From NCBI GenBank assembly GCA_946479895.1, contig CAMLHT010000237.1, positions 1 through 5,829 of the forward strand: DNA of 5,829 bases. Reading direction: 5' to 3'. Under the pieces are notes generated by a model. That model did no database searches. It saw only the letters and a program-made list of their open reading frames with translations, and was not told the DNA's origin. Positions 1 to 5,829 of the stretch are shown here, one piece after another. The DNA comes from an uncultured Gemmatimonadota bacterium (lineage in GTDB: Bacteria > Gemmatimonadota > Gemmatimonadetes > Gemmatimonadales > Gemmatimonadaceae). The position numbers and the translations under genes were made by a program. The first letter of the stretch is position 1. Every line of letters starts with the position of its first letter.

Positions 1-502
1 GCGGCGTCTGTGCGCGCCAGAGCCGCTCGCGGTCCACGGTGCGGACGATGGTGCCGTCGTCCGCGACTTCCTTGAGCGTGTCCACCACGGGGAGGGCGGC
101 GATGGCGCAGGTGCCCTCTCGCACCGAGGTGATCACGCGATCGATGGTCTCGTCGCCGACGAGGGGGCGCGCGGCGTCGTGGACGAGGACGATCTCCGCC
201 TCGTCGGGGAGGTCGTCGAGGCCGTTCGCTACGCTCTCCATGCGTGTCTTGCCGCCGACGGACATGGAGAGGCGATCGAGGTCGCACTGGAAGAGCCACG
301 GTGGCGGATCGCCGGCGTAGCGTCGCGGGAGCACGCAGACCACCGAGACCACGTCAGGGCGAGCCATGAAGGTCTGCACGCTGTGCAGGAGCATCGGCTT
401 CCCGGCGACCCACTTGAACTGCTTCAGTTCCCCGTCGCCCGTATCGGCGCGGGTGCCGCTGCCACCGGCAACGATGACGACGCCCACGTCGCGCATGGTC
501 AT
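1..502 (-). CDS. ispD: 2-C-methyl-D-erythritol 4-phosphate cytidylyltransferase, C-terminus missing
   Basis: IspD joins CTP and 2-C-methyl-D-erythritol 4-phosphate to give CDP-methylerythritol plus pyrophosphate, the third step of the cytosolic MEP route to isoprenoids. The visible 167 residues carry the family hallmarks: a nucleotide-binding loop VIVAGGSGTR (9-18) followed by LKQF (26-29), SVGGKTRMESV (81-91), VHDAARP (107-113) and TVDRERLWRAQTP (155-167). R18 and K27 are the likely counterparts of E. coli R20 and K27, D109 of D106, and R158 of R157. The reading frame is open to the left edge, so roughly the last 60-70 residues, including the second catalytic Lys region, lie outside. The ATG at 502 shares ATGA with the radA stop, suggesting translational coupling; a second ATG at 496 is a possible alternative. 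The R18-K27 spacing is two residues longer than in E. coli, and the usual PKQ is LKQ. Family assignment is very secure. Confidence 0.95.
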   Translation of the reverse strand, partial: MTMRDVGVVIVAGGSGTRADTGDGELKQFKWVAGKPMLLHSVQTFMARPDVVSVVCVLPRRYAGDPPPWLFQCDLDRLSMSVGGKTRMESVANGLDDLPDEAEIVLVHDAARPLVGDETIDRVITSVREGTCAIAALPVVDTLKEVADDGTIVRTVDRERLWRAQTP

Positions 503-1893
503 GCGAAGATCCGCTCGAACAGGTCGGCGATCGTCCGCACGCCCACGGCGCGCAGCTCCTTCGGCACGCGGCGCGGGACGGCACGCTCGGCGAGGTACGC
601 CGTGGTCATCCCCATGTTCGCCGCCTCCGCGAGGCGGCGCTCGGCCTGCGACACAGGTCGAATCTCGCCGCCGAGGCCGACTTCGCCGATGAACAGCGCC
701 TCGTGCGGCAGCACGCGGTCGTAGACGCTCGACGCGAGCGCCGCGGCGACCGCGAGGTCGCCGGCCGGCTCCTGTAGTCGCATGCCGCCGACGACGTTGA
801 GGAAGACGTCGAGCTGGCCGAACGAGAGGCCGGCCCGCTTGTCGAGCACGGCGAGCAGCAGCGCGAGGCGGCGCGCGTCGTAGCCGGTGGCGACGCGCTG
901 CGGCGTGCCGAACCCCGCCTTCGCGGCGAGCGCCTGGATCTCGATCAGCACCGGGCGCGTGCCCTCCATCAGCGCCGTCACCGCGCTCCCCGACGAATGC
1001 ATGGCGCGATCACCGAGAAAGAGCTCGGACGGGTTGGCGACGGGAACGAGGCCGTCCTCGGCCATGCGGAACACGCCGATCTCGTCCACGCTGCCGAAGC
1101 GGTTCTTCGTCGCGCGCAGCACGCGGTGGTCGAGGGAGTTCTCTCCCTCGAAGTAGAGCACCGTGTCCACGATGTGCTCGAGCGTCTTCGGGCCGGCGAT
1201 GCCCCCGCCCTTGGTCACGTGGCCGACGACGAACACCGCGGTGCCGCTTTCCTTGGCGAAACGCATCAGGCGTGCGGCGGTCTCGCGCACCTGCCCCACG
1301 TTGCCGGGCGCCCCTTCGAGGTCGGTGGTGAACACCGTCTGGATGGAGTCCACGATCAGCACCTGGGGGGCGGCGGCAGCGGCGGTGGTGAGGATCGTCT
1401 CGAGGTTCGTCTCGCTGAGCAGGCTCACGTCTCCCGTATCGCCGCCGATGCGGTCGGCGCGGAGCTTCACCTGGAGCGCGCTCTCCTCACCCGAGGCATA
1501 GAGCGTAGGATGGCCGGCGCCCTGCAGCCGGCCCGCGACCTGGAGCAGCAGCGTGGACTTGCCGATGCCCGGCTCGCCGCCGATGAGGATCATCGAGCCC
1601 GGAACGATGCCGCCGCCGAGCACGAAGTCGAACTCGTCGAGACCGGTCTTCCACCGCCTCGATTCGGAGCCGCTCACCTCGCGTAATCGCGGCGTGGGGA
1701 CGACGCTCCCGCCCTCGGCGAGCGACCGCGCACCGCCCACCCGCCGGCTGGCTCCGCCGGTCGGCGCCGCCTTCGTCGCGACCTCCTCGACGAGCGAGTT
1801 CCACGCCCCGCACACGTCGCAGCGGCCGGCCCACTTCGGGTGGTCGGCGCCGCACTCGGTGCAGCGGTAGACGGTCTTGGTCTTCGTTGCCAT
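499..1893 (-). CDS. radA: DNA repair protein RadA/Sms, ATP-dependent branch-migration helicase
   Basis: RadA is a RecA-like hexameric ATPase that extends heteroduplex and processes branched recombination intermediates alongside RecA in the cytosol. The 464-residue product has the normal length and layout. A C4 zinc finger (C11, C14, C25, C28) comes first, then a RecA-type ATPase core with Walker A GEPGIGKST (106-114) and Walker B VLIVDS (178-183). The RadA-specific KNRFG motif is at 263-267, and the C-terminal domain is Lon-protease-like (from about 275, including FIGEVGLGGEIRPV). All key motifs are intact. I chose the ATG at 1893 because it places the zinc finger where RadA proteins have it. 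The frame also offers a GTG at 1938 that would add 15 unremarkable residues. No good Shine-Dalgarno precedes either start. The gene follows a 384-bp repeat-bearing gap and overlaps ispD by 4 bp, so it probably heads a radA-ispD transcript. Confidence 0.96.
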   Translation of the reverse strand: MATKTKTVYRCTECGADHPKWAGRCDVCGAWNSLVEEVATKAAPTGGASRRVGGARSLAEGGSVVPTPRLREVSGSESRRWKTGLDEFDFVLGGGIVPGSMILIGGEPGIGKSTLLLQVAGRLQGAGHPTLYASGEESALQVKLRADRIGGDTGDVSLLSETNLETILTTAAAAAPQVLIVDSIQTVFTTDLEGAPGNVGQVRETAARLMRFAKESGTAVFVVGHVTKGGGIAGPKTLEHIVDTVLYFEGENSLDHRVLRATKNRFGSVDEIGVFRMAEDGLVPVANPSELFLGDRAMHSSGSAVTALMEGTRPVLIEIQALAAKAGFGTPQRVATGYDARRLALLLAVLDKRAGLSFGQLDVFLNVVGGMRLQEPAGDLAVAAALASSVYDRVLPHEALFIGEVGLGGEIRPVSQAERRLAEAANMGMTTAYLAERAVPRRVPKELRAVGVRTIADLFERIFA

Positions 1894-1898
1894 GGCTA

Positions 1899-1904
1899 AA
1901 AATA
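1899..1904 (-). promoter_or_regulatory. possible -10 element for a leaderless radA transcript
   Basis: On the minus strand TATTTT lies 5 nt before the A of the radA ATG at 1893. It fits the TAnnnT pattern of -10 boxes that drive leaderless mRNAs, and it stands out in otherwise GC-rich sequence. The absence of a Shine-Dalgarno sequence agrees with this. Against it, no -35-like hexamer is visible 16-19 nt further upstream. The same bases also form a 4-bp inverted repeat (GCTA/TAGC), so the AT-richness may have another cause. Confidence 0.25.
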
Positions 1905-1958
1905 GCTTCGCGACATGGCTCCCGTACTCGCCGACCACGAGGTCGACGCGGCGACTCC

Positions 1959-2181
1959 AACAGCGAAATGAACGGAAACGGCCGGATCCGAGCTGCAGAA
2001 CCGCAGGGTCTTCTTCTCCGCAGCGTGACCTCCACGCACCGTGGGGCTCGCCGAAACCATTCCAATCACTTCAGCCGATGGGGGCCTGGCGTCCGGCTTC
2101 CTTACACGGAGCAAAGATTCCCGAAAGGACGGATCAGGCAGTTCCCGCTTGTTTCCGGCCGTATCCGTTCCTCTCGCTGTT
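1959..2181. repeat. imperfect inverted repeat with 28-bp arms, MITE-like or intergenic repeat
   Basis: Plus-strand 1959-1986 matches minus-strand 2181-2154 at 25 of 28 positions (mismatches at arm positions 9, 11 and 19). The shared cores are AACAGCGA, GAACGGA and ACGGCCGGA. Weaker similarity, with a short gap, continues inward for about 15 bases (AGC then GAAC.GC). The arms enclose 167 bp with no coding potential. The bases just outside the arms (CTCC on the left, CCGG on the right) show no convincing target-site duplication. This could be a non-autonomous mobile element, a member of a dispersed intergenic repeat family, or two independent insertions of one short repeat in opposite orientation. 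Confidence 0.6.
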
Positions 2182-2217
2182 CCGGCCCGAGCAAGGGGAC
2201 CGAAGCTCCCGACTCGT

Positions 2218-2269
2218 GCTGACGCACGTGCGGGATGACACGGTGGAGCTGACGCACGTGCGGGATGAC
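2218..2269. repeat. pair of identical 22-bp direct repeats at 30-bp spacing, each with a 10-bp palindrome
   Basis: Positions 2218-2239 and 2248-2269 are identical over 22 bp and start exactly 30 bp apart, with 8 bp between copies. Each contains the perfect palindrome CGCACGTGCG (2223-2232 and 2253-2262). The 30-bp period is about three helical turns, so two dyad sites would lie on nearly the same face of the DNA. That would suit a dimeric regulator, but it equally fits a short tandem duplication. The second copy ends 8 bp before the dnaB stop codon at 2278-2280. Confidence 0.8.
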
Positions 2270-2282
2270 CGCTGGCGTCAGC
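2248..2282 (-). terminator. possible stem-loop across the dnaB stop codon
   Basis: In the dnaB transcript GCTGACGC (2282-2275, including the stop codon) can pair perfectly with GCGTCAGC (2255-2248), giving an 8-bp stem with a 19-nt loop. No T-run follows, so it is not a classical intrinsic terminator. It may protect the 3' end or be a by-product of the repeat. The other repeat copy (2225-2218) offers an identical alternative pairing partner. Confidence 0.3.
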
Positions 2283-3744
2283 CCGCGCGGCGGATGTCGG
2301 TGGTGCCGGCGTTGCGGCCGGCATCCGAGCCACCGGATGGGCCCGGGCTGCGCTGCGAGAAGTTCTCGAAGCGCGTGTAGCTCTTGTGGAAGAAGAGATT
2401 GACGAAGCCGATCGGGCCATTGCGCTGCTTGCCGACGATGATCTCGGCGCGCCCCTCGAGGGAGTTGCCGTCCTTGTCCACCGGCCCCTCGTACACCTCG
2501 GGGCGATAGATGAACATGATAAGGTCGGCGTCCTGCTCGATGGCACCAGATTCACGCAGGTCGGATAGTTGTGGCCTCTTGCTGTCACCGGCGCGCTGCT
2601 CGGGTGCGCGCGAGAGCTGCGAGAGGGCGACGACCGGCACCGACAGCTCCTTGGCGAGCGCCTTGAGCCCGCGGGAGATCTGCGATACCTCCTGCTGGCG
2701 GCTCTCGCTGTTGGCGGGGCCCTGCATGAGCTGCAGGTAGTCCACGATCACCATGTCCAGCCCCTGGTCCGCCTTCAGGCGGCGCGCCTTGGAGCGCATC
2801 TCGAGCAGGGTGATGCCGGCCGTGTCGTCGATCCAGATGGGCGCGTGGGTGAGGATGCCGGCGGCGCGCGCGAGGCGGGGAAAGTCGTCGTCGCGCAGCA
2901 TTCCCTTGCGGAGCTTCTGCGCGTCGATGCGCGCCTCCGAGGTGAGCATGCGCTGCACGAGCGACTCCTTGCTCATTTCGAGCGAGAAGAACGCCACCTT
3001 CTGCTGCTTCTCGATCGCGGCGTGCTGGGCGATGTTCAGCGTGAATGCCGTCTTTCCCATGGACGGACGCGCGGCGACGATGATCAGGTCCGATGGCTGG
3101 AAGCCCGACGTCATCTCGTCGAGGTCGCTGAAGCCGCTCGCGATGCCGGTGATGGACTCGCCGCCGGCGTGGATGGCCTCGATGCGCTCCATCGTCGGCC
3201 AGAGGAGCTCCTTGATGCGGGAGAAGCCCTCGCTCGTGCGCTGCTGCGCCACCTGGAAGATCTTCTGCTCGGCGATGTCGAGCAGCTCGTCGGCGGTCTG
3301 CCCGCCGCTGAAGGCCTCGCCGACGATCTCCGTCGAGACCTCGATGAGGCGGCGCAGGAGCGCCTTCTCCTTCACGATGCGGGCGTGGTACTCCACGTTG
3401 GCCGCCGTGGGGACCGCGTCCACGAGGAAGCCGATGTAGTCCTTGCCTCCCGCCCCATCGAGCTCCCCGCGGCGCGACAGCTCGTCGGCGAGGGTGAGCG
3501 GGTCCACCACGCTCCCCCGCTCGGTGATGGTGAGCATGGCGCGGAAGAGCCGGCGGTGCCGTTCGGCGTAGAACATCGAGTCGTCCACGACCTCGATGGC
3601 ACGCATCACGGCGTCCTGGTCCATCAGCATCGCCGCCAGGACCGCCTGCTCGGCGTCCTCGCTGTAGGGAGGGCGCCGATCGCGGTAGGGGTCACGCCCG
3701 AGGGGCGTTGGCGCGATCGAGTATTCGACGGGCGAGCTGGACAT
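2278..3744 (-). CDS. dnaB: replicative DNA helicase DnaB
   Basis: DnaB is the hexameric 5'-3' helicase that unwinds DNA at the replication fork and recruits primase. The 488-residue product has the standard two-domain build. The N-terminal helical domain begins near PPYSEDAEQAVLAAML (25-40), and a linker runs around 165-190. The RecA-type motor domain carries Walker A ARPSMGKT (225-232), the SLEMS catalytic Glu (E256), Walker B VIVDYLQL (332-339), SQLSR (375-379), DLRESGAIEQDAD (395-407) and the arginine-finger segment KQRNGP (439-444). The C-terminal ~28 residues are a Gly/Ser/Arg-rich tail without motifs. No intein or insertion interrupts the motor domain, although DnaB is a common intein host. 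The ATG at 3744 is the only usable start ahead of the conserved N-terminus, so the gene overlaps the glycosylase gene by 53 bp. GGGAAG directly before the ATG is a poor ribosome site, which points to translational coupling. Confidence 0.97.
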   Translation of the reverse strand: MSSSPVEYSIAPTPLGRDPYRDRRPPYSEDAEQAVLAAMLMDQDAVMRAIEVVDDSMFYAERHRRLFRAMLTITERGSVVDPLTLADELSRRGELDGAGGKDYIGFLVDAVPTAANVEYHARIVKEKALLRRLIEVSTEIVGEAFSGGQTADELLDIAEQKIFQVAQQRTSEGFSRIKELLWPTMERIEAIHAGGESITGIASGFSDLDEMTSGFQPSDLIIVAARPSMGKTAFTLNIAQHAAIEKQQKVAFFSLEMSKESLVQRMLTSEARIDAQKLRKGMLRDDDFPRLARAAGILTHAPIWIDDTAGITLLEMRSKARRLKADQGLDMVIVDYLQLMQGPANSESRQQEVSQISRGLKALAKELSVPVVALSQLSRAPEQRAGDSKRPQLSDLRESGAIEQDADLIMFIYRPEVYEGPVDKDGNSLEGRAEIIVGKQRNGPIGFVNLFFHKSYTRFENFSQRSPGPSGGSDAGRNAGTTDIRRAG

Positions 3745-4675
3745 CTTCCCAGGTAGGGCGCTTCCAGGAGGGATTCCGCAGGAGCGCGGCGGGATGGTAG
3801 GTCACGACGAGAGGGACACCGTAGTAGCGGTGCACCTGCCCCCGCAATTTGCCGATCGTCAGCTTCGTGTCCAGTAGCGTCTGCGCGGCGAAGGTGCCGA
3901 GCGCGACGATGACCTTCGGACGGATGAGCTCGATCTGGCGGACCAGGTAGGGCGAACAGGCGGTGATCTCGTCCGGCAGGGGATTCCGGTTCCCCGGCGG
4001 CCGGTGCTTGAGGACGTTCGCGATGAACACGTCGTCACGCGTCAGCCCGATGGCGCCGATGATCTTGTTCAGGAGCTGCCCCGCCTGCCCGACGAACGGC
4101 TCCCCCTGCTCGTCCTCGTTGGCGCCGGGAGCCTCGCCGACCAGCATGAAGTCCGCGTTCGGGTCGCCCACGCCCGGCACCGGGTTCTTCGCCGTGGCGT
4201 AGAGCGGGCAGCGGGTGCATTCGGCCACCACCTTCGCGATCTCGGCGAGCGTGTCCAGCTTGAACGCCGGATCCTCGGCCAGGGCGCGCGACGCGCCACC
4301 GACGATGATGCCGGTGGGAACACCCTCGATTGGCGACTCGAGCGACTCGCTCGCCGCCGCCGACTGGGTCGAGGGGACGTGCACCGCCTCGTCCCCTGCC
4401 GTCTCCCCGGTCGGACGGGCGGCGGCCGGCGGCTCCTTGGGCGCGGCCTTGCCCGACTTCGCGGGCTCCGGCTGCGCGCCCGCCTCGCGCAGCGCGGCGC
4501 GCCAGTCGGCGCTGCTGATGCTCACGTCGTCGCCGCCGTGGCGGCGCTTTGCCTTCCCCGTGGCGCCGATGAGGCGGAGTGCCTCCTCCACGCTGAGGGA
4601 ATCGAGCACGAGCTCGCTCTCGCCCATCTCGCGGCGCTGCTCCAGGTAGCGGCGAAGTGCTTCCCTAGCGTCCAT
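3692..4675 (-). CDS. family-4 (Fe-S type) uracil-DNA glycosylase with N-terminal extension
   Basis: This enzyme removes uracil from DNA to start base-excision repair. The catalytic part (about residues 140-327 of 327) shows C153-x2-C156, the family-4 motif GEAPG (180-184) with EPFVGQAG (192-199), [13 protein letters not shown] (220-232), C240 and the second active-site motif YHPAALLRN (293-301). GEAPG separates it from family 5, which has a GLAP-type motif. Family 4 normally binds a 4Fe-4S cluster through four Cys. Three are present, but the third position is His224, exactly 16 residues before C240. The first ~140 residues are extra compared with the compact ~200-residue thermophile enzymes. 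They comprise a short charged helical part (1-45) and an Ala/Pro/Glu-rich linker (about 65-115). The ATG at 4675 is preferred: it has GGAG 10 nt upstream and overlaps coaBC by 11 bp, while the frame further upstream (to 4795) lies inside coaBC and gives Ser/Pro-rich nonsense. Confidence 0.92.
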   Translation of the reverse strand: MDAREALRRYLEQRREMGESELVLDSLSVEEALRLIGATGKAKRRHGGDDVSISSADWRAALREAGAQPEPAKSGKAAPKEPPAAARPTGETAGDEAVHVPSTQSAAASESLESPIEGVPTGIIVGGASRALAEDPAFKLDTLAEIAKVVAECTRCPLYATAKNPVPGVGDPNADFMLVGEAPGANEDEQGEPFVGQAGQLLNKIIGAIGLTRDDVFIANVLKHRPPGNRNPLPDEITACSPYLVRQIELIRPKVIVALGTFAAQTLLDTKLTIGKLRGQVHRYYGVPLVVTYHPAALLRNPSWKRPTWEDVQLARRILDRANAPRA

Positions 4676-5829
4676 GCAGCAGCTTCTCCACGCGGTCGAG
4701 GATGGCGTCGGCGACGTCGCGCTTGGGCTGGAGGGGCAGCTCGTCGCGCGCCTCCGAGCCGCGACGCAGGATGGTGACGCGGTTGGTGTCGACACCGAAA
4801 CCGGCCCCGGGCTCGGTGGCCGAGTTGAGCACGATCATGTCGAGCGCTTTCGCATCGAGCTTCCTCCTCGCGTTGGCGACGAGGTCATCCGTCTCGAGGG
4901 CAAAGCCGACGACGACCGCGCCTTCGCGACGCGACTCGATGGTGGAGCGCAGGATGTCCGGGGTCTCGGTGAGCTCGAGGGTGCGCGCGCCCCCCGTCTT
5001 CTTGAGCTTGGAGGAGGCCTGCTCGGCGGGGCGATAATCGGCAGGCGCGGCGCTCATGATCACGACGTGCGCCTGGCCGACCTGCGCCTGGACGGCATCG
5101 CGCATCTCCTCGGTGGACTCGACCGGCACGACGGTCACGCCGACCGGCGCCGGCACCGCGAGCGGTCCGGCGACGAGCGTGACCTCGGCGCCGCGCCGCC
5201 ACGCCGCTGCGGCGATCTCGACGCCCATGCGTCCCGAGCTGTGATTCGAGATGAAGCGCACCGGGTCGATCGCCTCGCGCGTCGGCCCGGCGGTGACGAG
5301 CACGCGTCGACCGCGCAGTGCGCTGTCGCGCATCTCGAGCAGGCGTCCGACGTGCGCGAAGATCGCCTCGGGCTCGGGCATCCGGCCCGGGCCGCTCCCC
5401 TCGCCGGCAGCGAGCATGCCGTCGTCAGGATCCAGCAGCCGGTAGCCGAGCTCGCGCAGGCGCGCCGCGTTGTGCTGCGTCTGCGCATGCGCCCACATGC
5501 GGTCGTTCATCGCCGGCACCATGAGGACGGGCGCCTCGGTGGCGAGGAGGCAGGCCGTGAGGAGGTCGTCTGCCTGGCCCGTGGCGGCGCGCGCCATGAG
5601 GTCCGCCGTCGCCGGCGCGATGACCACGGCATCCGCTGCCCTGGCGAGATGGATGTGGTCGAGGGCGCGACCCGAGTCGAACAGCCCCGTGTGCACGGGG
5701 CGCCCGGTCAGCGCCTCGAAGGTGACGGCGCCGATGAACTCCGTGGCGGCGCGAGTGAGGACGACGTCGACCTCCGCGCCGGCCTTGCCAAGCAGGCGCG
5801 CGAGCCACGCCGTCTTGTAGCTCGCGATG
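4665..5829 (-). CDS. coaBC: bifunctional phosphopantothenoylcysteine decarboxylase/synthase CoaBC, N-terminus missing
   Basis: CoaBC (Dfp) couples 4'-phosphopantothenate to cysteine using CTP (CoaB) and decarboxylates the product with FMN (CoaC), giving 4'-phosphopantetheine for coenzyme A. The frame is open to the right edge and 387 residues are visible. The first, IASYK, aligns with E. coli IAAYK near residue 16, so only about 15 residues are missing. The CoaC half shows DHIHLAR with catalytic H58, APATAD (71-76), PAMNDRMW and GSGPGRMPEP. The CoaB half shows VTAGPTREAIDPVRFISNHS with SSGRMG, then KLKKTGG with the CTP-site lysines, and ends in [14 protein letters not shown]. The CoaC flap that in E. 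coli contains Cys158 (ACGD) reads AAGEG, without Cys. GTG at 5696 is internal, not the start. The gene overlaps the glycosylase gene by 11 bp and is the first visible member of the coaBC-udg-dnaB group. Confidence 0.95.
   Translation of the reverse strand, partial: IASYKTAWLARLLGKAGAEVDVVLTRAATEFIGAVTFEALTGRPVHTGLFDSGRALDHIHLARAADAVVIAPATADLMARAATGQADDLLTACLLATEAPVLMVPAMNDRMWAHAQTQHNAARLRELGYRLLDPDDGMLAAGEGSGPGRMPEPEAIFAHVGRLLEMRDSALRGRRVLVTAGPTREAIDPVRFISNHSSGRMGVEIAAAAWRRGAEVTLVAGPLAVPAPVGVTVVPVESTEEMRDAVQAQVGQAHVVIMSAAPADYRPAEQASSKLKKTGGARTLELTETPDILRSTIESRREGAVVVGFALETDDLVANARRKLDAKALDMIVLNSATEPGAGFGVDTNRVTILRRGSEARDELPLQPKRDVADAILDRVEKLLHGR
4686..4689 (-). promoter_or_regulatory. ribosome binding site for the uracil-DNA glycosylase gene
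   Basis: The minus strand reads GGAGAAG inside the last codons of coaBC, with GGAG 10 nt before the ATG at 4675. It supports that start over upstream in-frame codons and implies the glycosylase is translated from the coaBC message. Confidence 0.5.

Larger units (their letters stand above)
1894..2277. other. 384-bp non-coding gap between dnaB and radA
   Basis: No reading frame here looks protein-coding. The open frames that cross it are continuations of out-of-frame reading through dnaB or radA and resemble no family I know. From the dnaB side it contains two 22-bp direct repeats (2218-2269). Next is a stretch with degenerate GTTCC/GTTTCC/GTATCC units on the plus strand (2141-2183), then an unremarkable middle. 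The partner arm of an inverted repeat (1959-1986) follows, and last an AT-rich stretch directly before radA. No tRNA-like fold, classical terminator with a T-run, or strong -35/-10 pair was found by eye. Any radA promoter should lie here because the upstream gene group ends at 2278. Confidence 0.7.

Noticed and set aside
997..1686. 229-codon plus-strand open frame opposite radA
   Set aside because: It is an antisense shadow of the radA ATPase core.
2155..2190. GGCCG/CGGCC hairpin as a terminator
   Set aside because: The stem is only 5 bp with a long loop and no T-run, and the complementarity comes from the self-complementary GGCC.
2041..2238. 65-codon plus-strand open frame inside the gap
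   Set aside because: It has no ribosome site, runs through the inverted-repeat arm and into the direct repeat, and its composition resembles random GC-rich sequence.
2218..2269. Minimal CRISPR array
   Set aside because: There are only two copies with an 8-bp spacer, and no cas gene or further repeat is nearby.
1896..2588. 230-codon minus-strand open frame spanning the dnaB end and the gap
   Set aside because: Its first half is dnaB read out of frame (Ser/Arg/Ala-rich), and the gap part shows no motif or ribosome site.
2569..3756. 395-codon open frame on the plus strand opposite dnaB
   Set aside because: It is fully antisense to a convincing dnaB, is Leu/Arg/Gly/His/Glu-rich as expected from GC-rich antisense reading, and matches no family I recognise.
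4004..4777. 257-codon plus-strand open frame opposite the glycosylase gene
   Set aside because: It is antisense to a gene with clear catalytic motifs, its composition is low-complexity Arg/Leu/Gly/Ala, and no domain is visible.
4676..4795. Longer glycosylase start adding 40 residues
   Set aside because: The extra residues are coaBC read in another frame, and a better start with GGAG exists at 4675.

Overview
The window is a GC-rich (about two thirds G+C by eye) bacterial chromosomal segment. All five recognisable protein genes are on the minus strand, so transcription runs from the right end to the left. Gene content is housekeeping rather than accessory. The base composition, the compact overlapping layout and the style of the proteins suggest a soil-type high-GC bacterium. 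Gemmatimonadota is my tentative impression from recalled sequences and is not proven here.

In transcription order: coaBC (4-phosphopantothenoylcysteine synthase/decarboxylase, first residues cut off by the right edge) overlaps a family-4 uracil-DNA glycosylase gene by 11 bp. That gene overlaps dnaB (replicative helicase) by 53 bp. A 384-bp non-coding gap follows (1894-2277). Then comes radA/sms (branch-migration helicase), which overlaps ispD (MEP cytidylyltransferase, C-terminus cut off by the left edge) by 4 bp as ATGA. The overlaps point to two translationally coupled groups, coaBC-udg-dnaB and radA-ispD, separated by the gap.

The gap is the only stretch not explained by genes, and it is rich in repeats. 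It holds a 22-bp direct repeat present twice at exactly 30-bp spacing, each copy centred on the palindrome CGCACGTGCG. It also holds an imperfect inverted repeat with 28-bp arms (25/28 identical) enclosing about 223 bp. The end of dnaB can fold with the first downstream repeat copy into an 8-bp stem. A -10-like TATTTT lies just before the radA ATG, which has no clear Shine-Dalgarno sequence.

Functionally the genes cover CoA synthesis, uracil excision, fork unwinding, recombinational repair and isoprenoid precursor synthesis. The three DNA-maintenance genes lie together, with metabolic genes at each end. Protein-level oddities are a Cys-to-His change at a presumed Fe-S ligand position of the glycosylase, loss of the usual active-site Cys in the CoaC loop, and a two-residue longer catalytic loop in IspD. 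I see no convincing new multi-gene system, mobile-element gene, CRISPR array, tRNA or rRNA.
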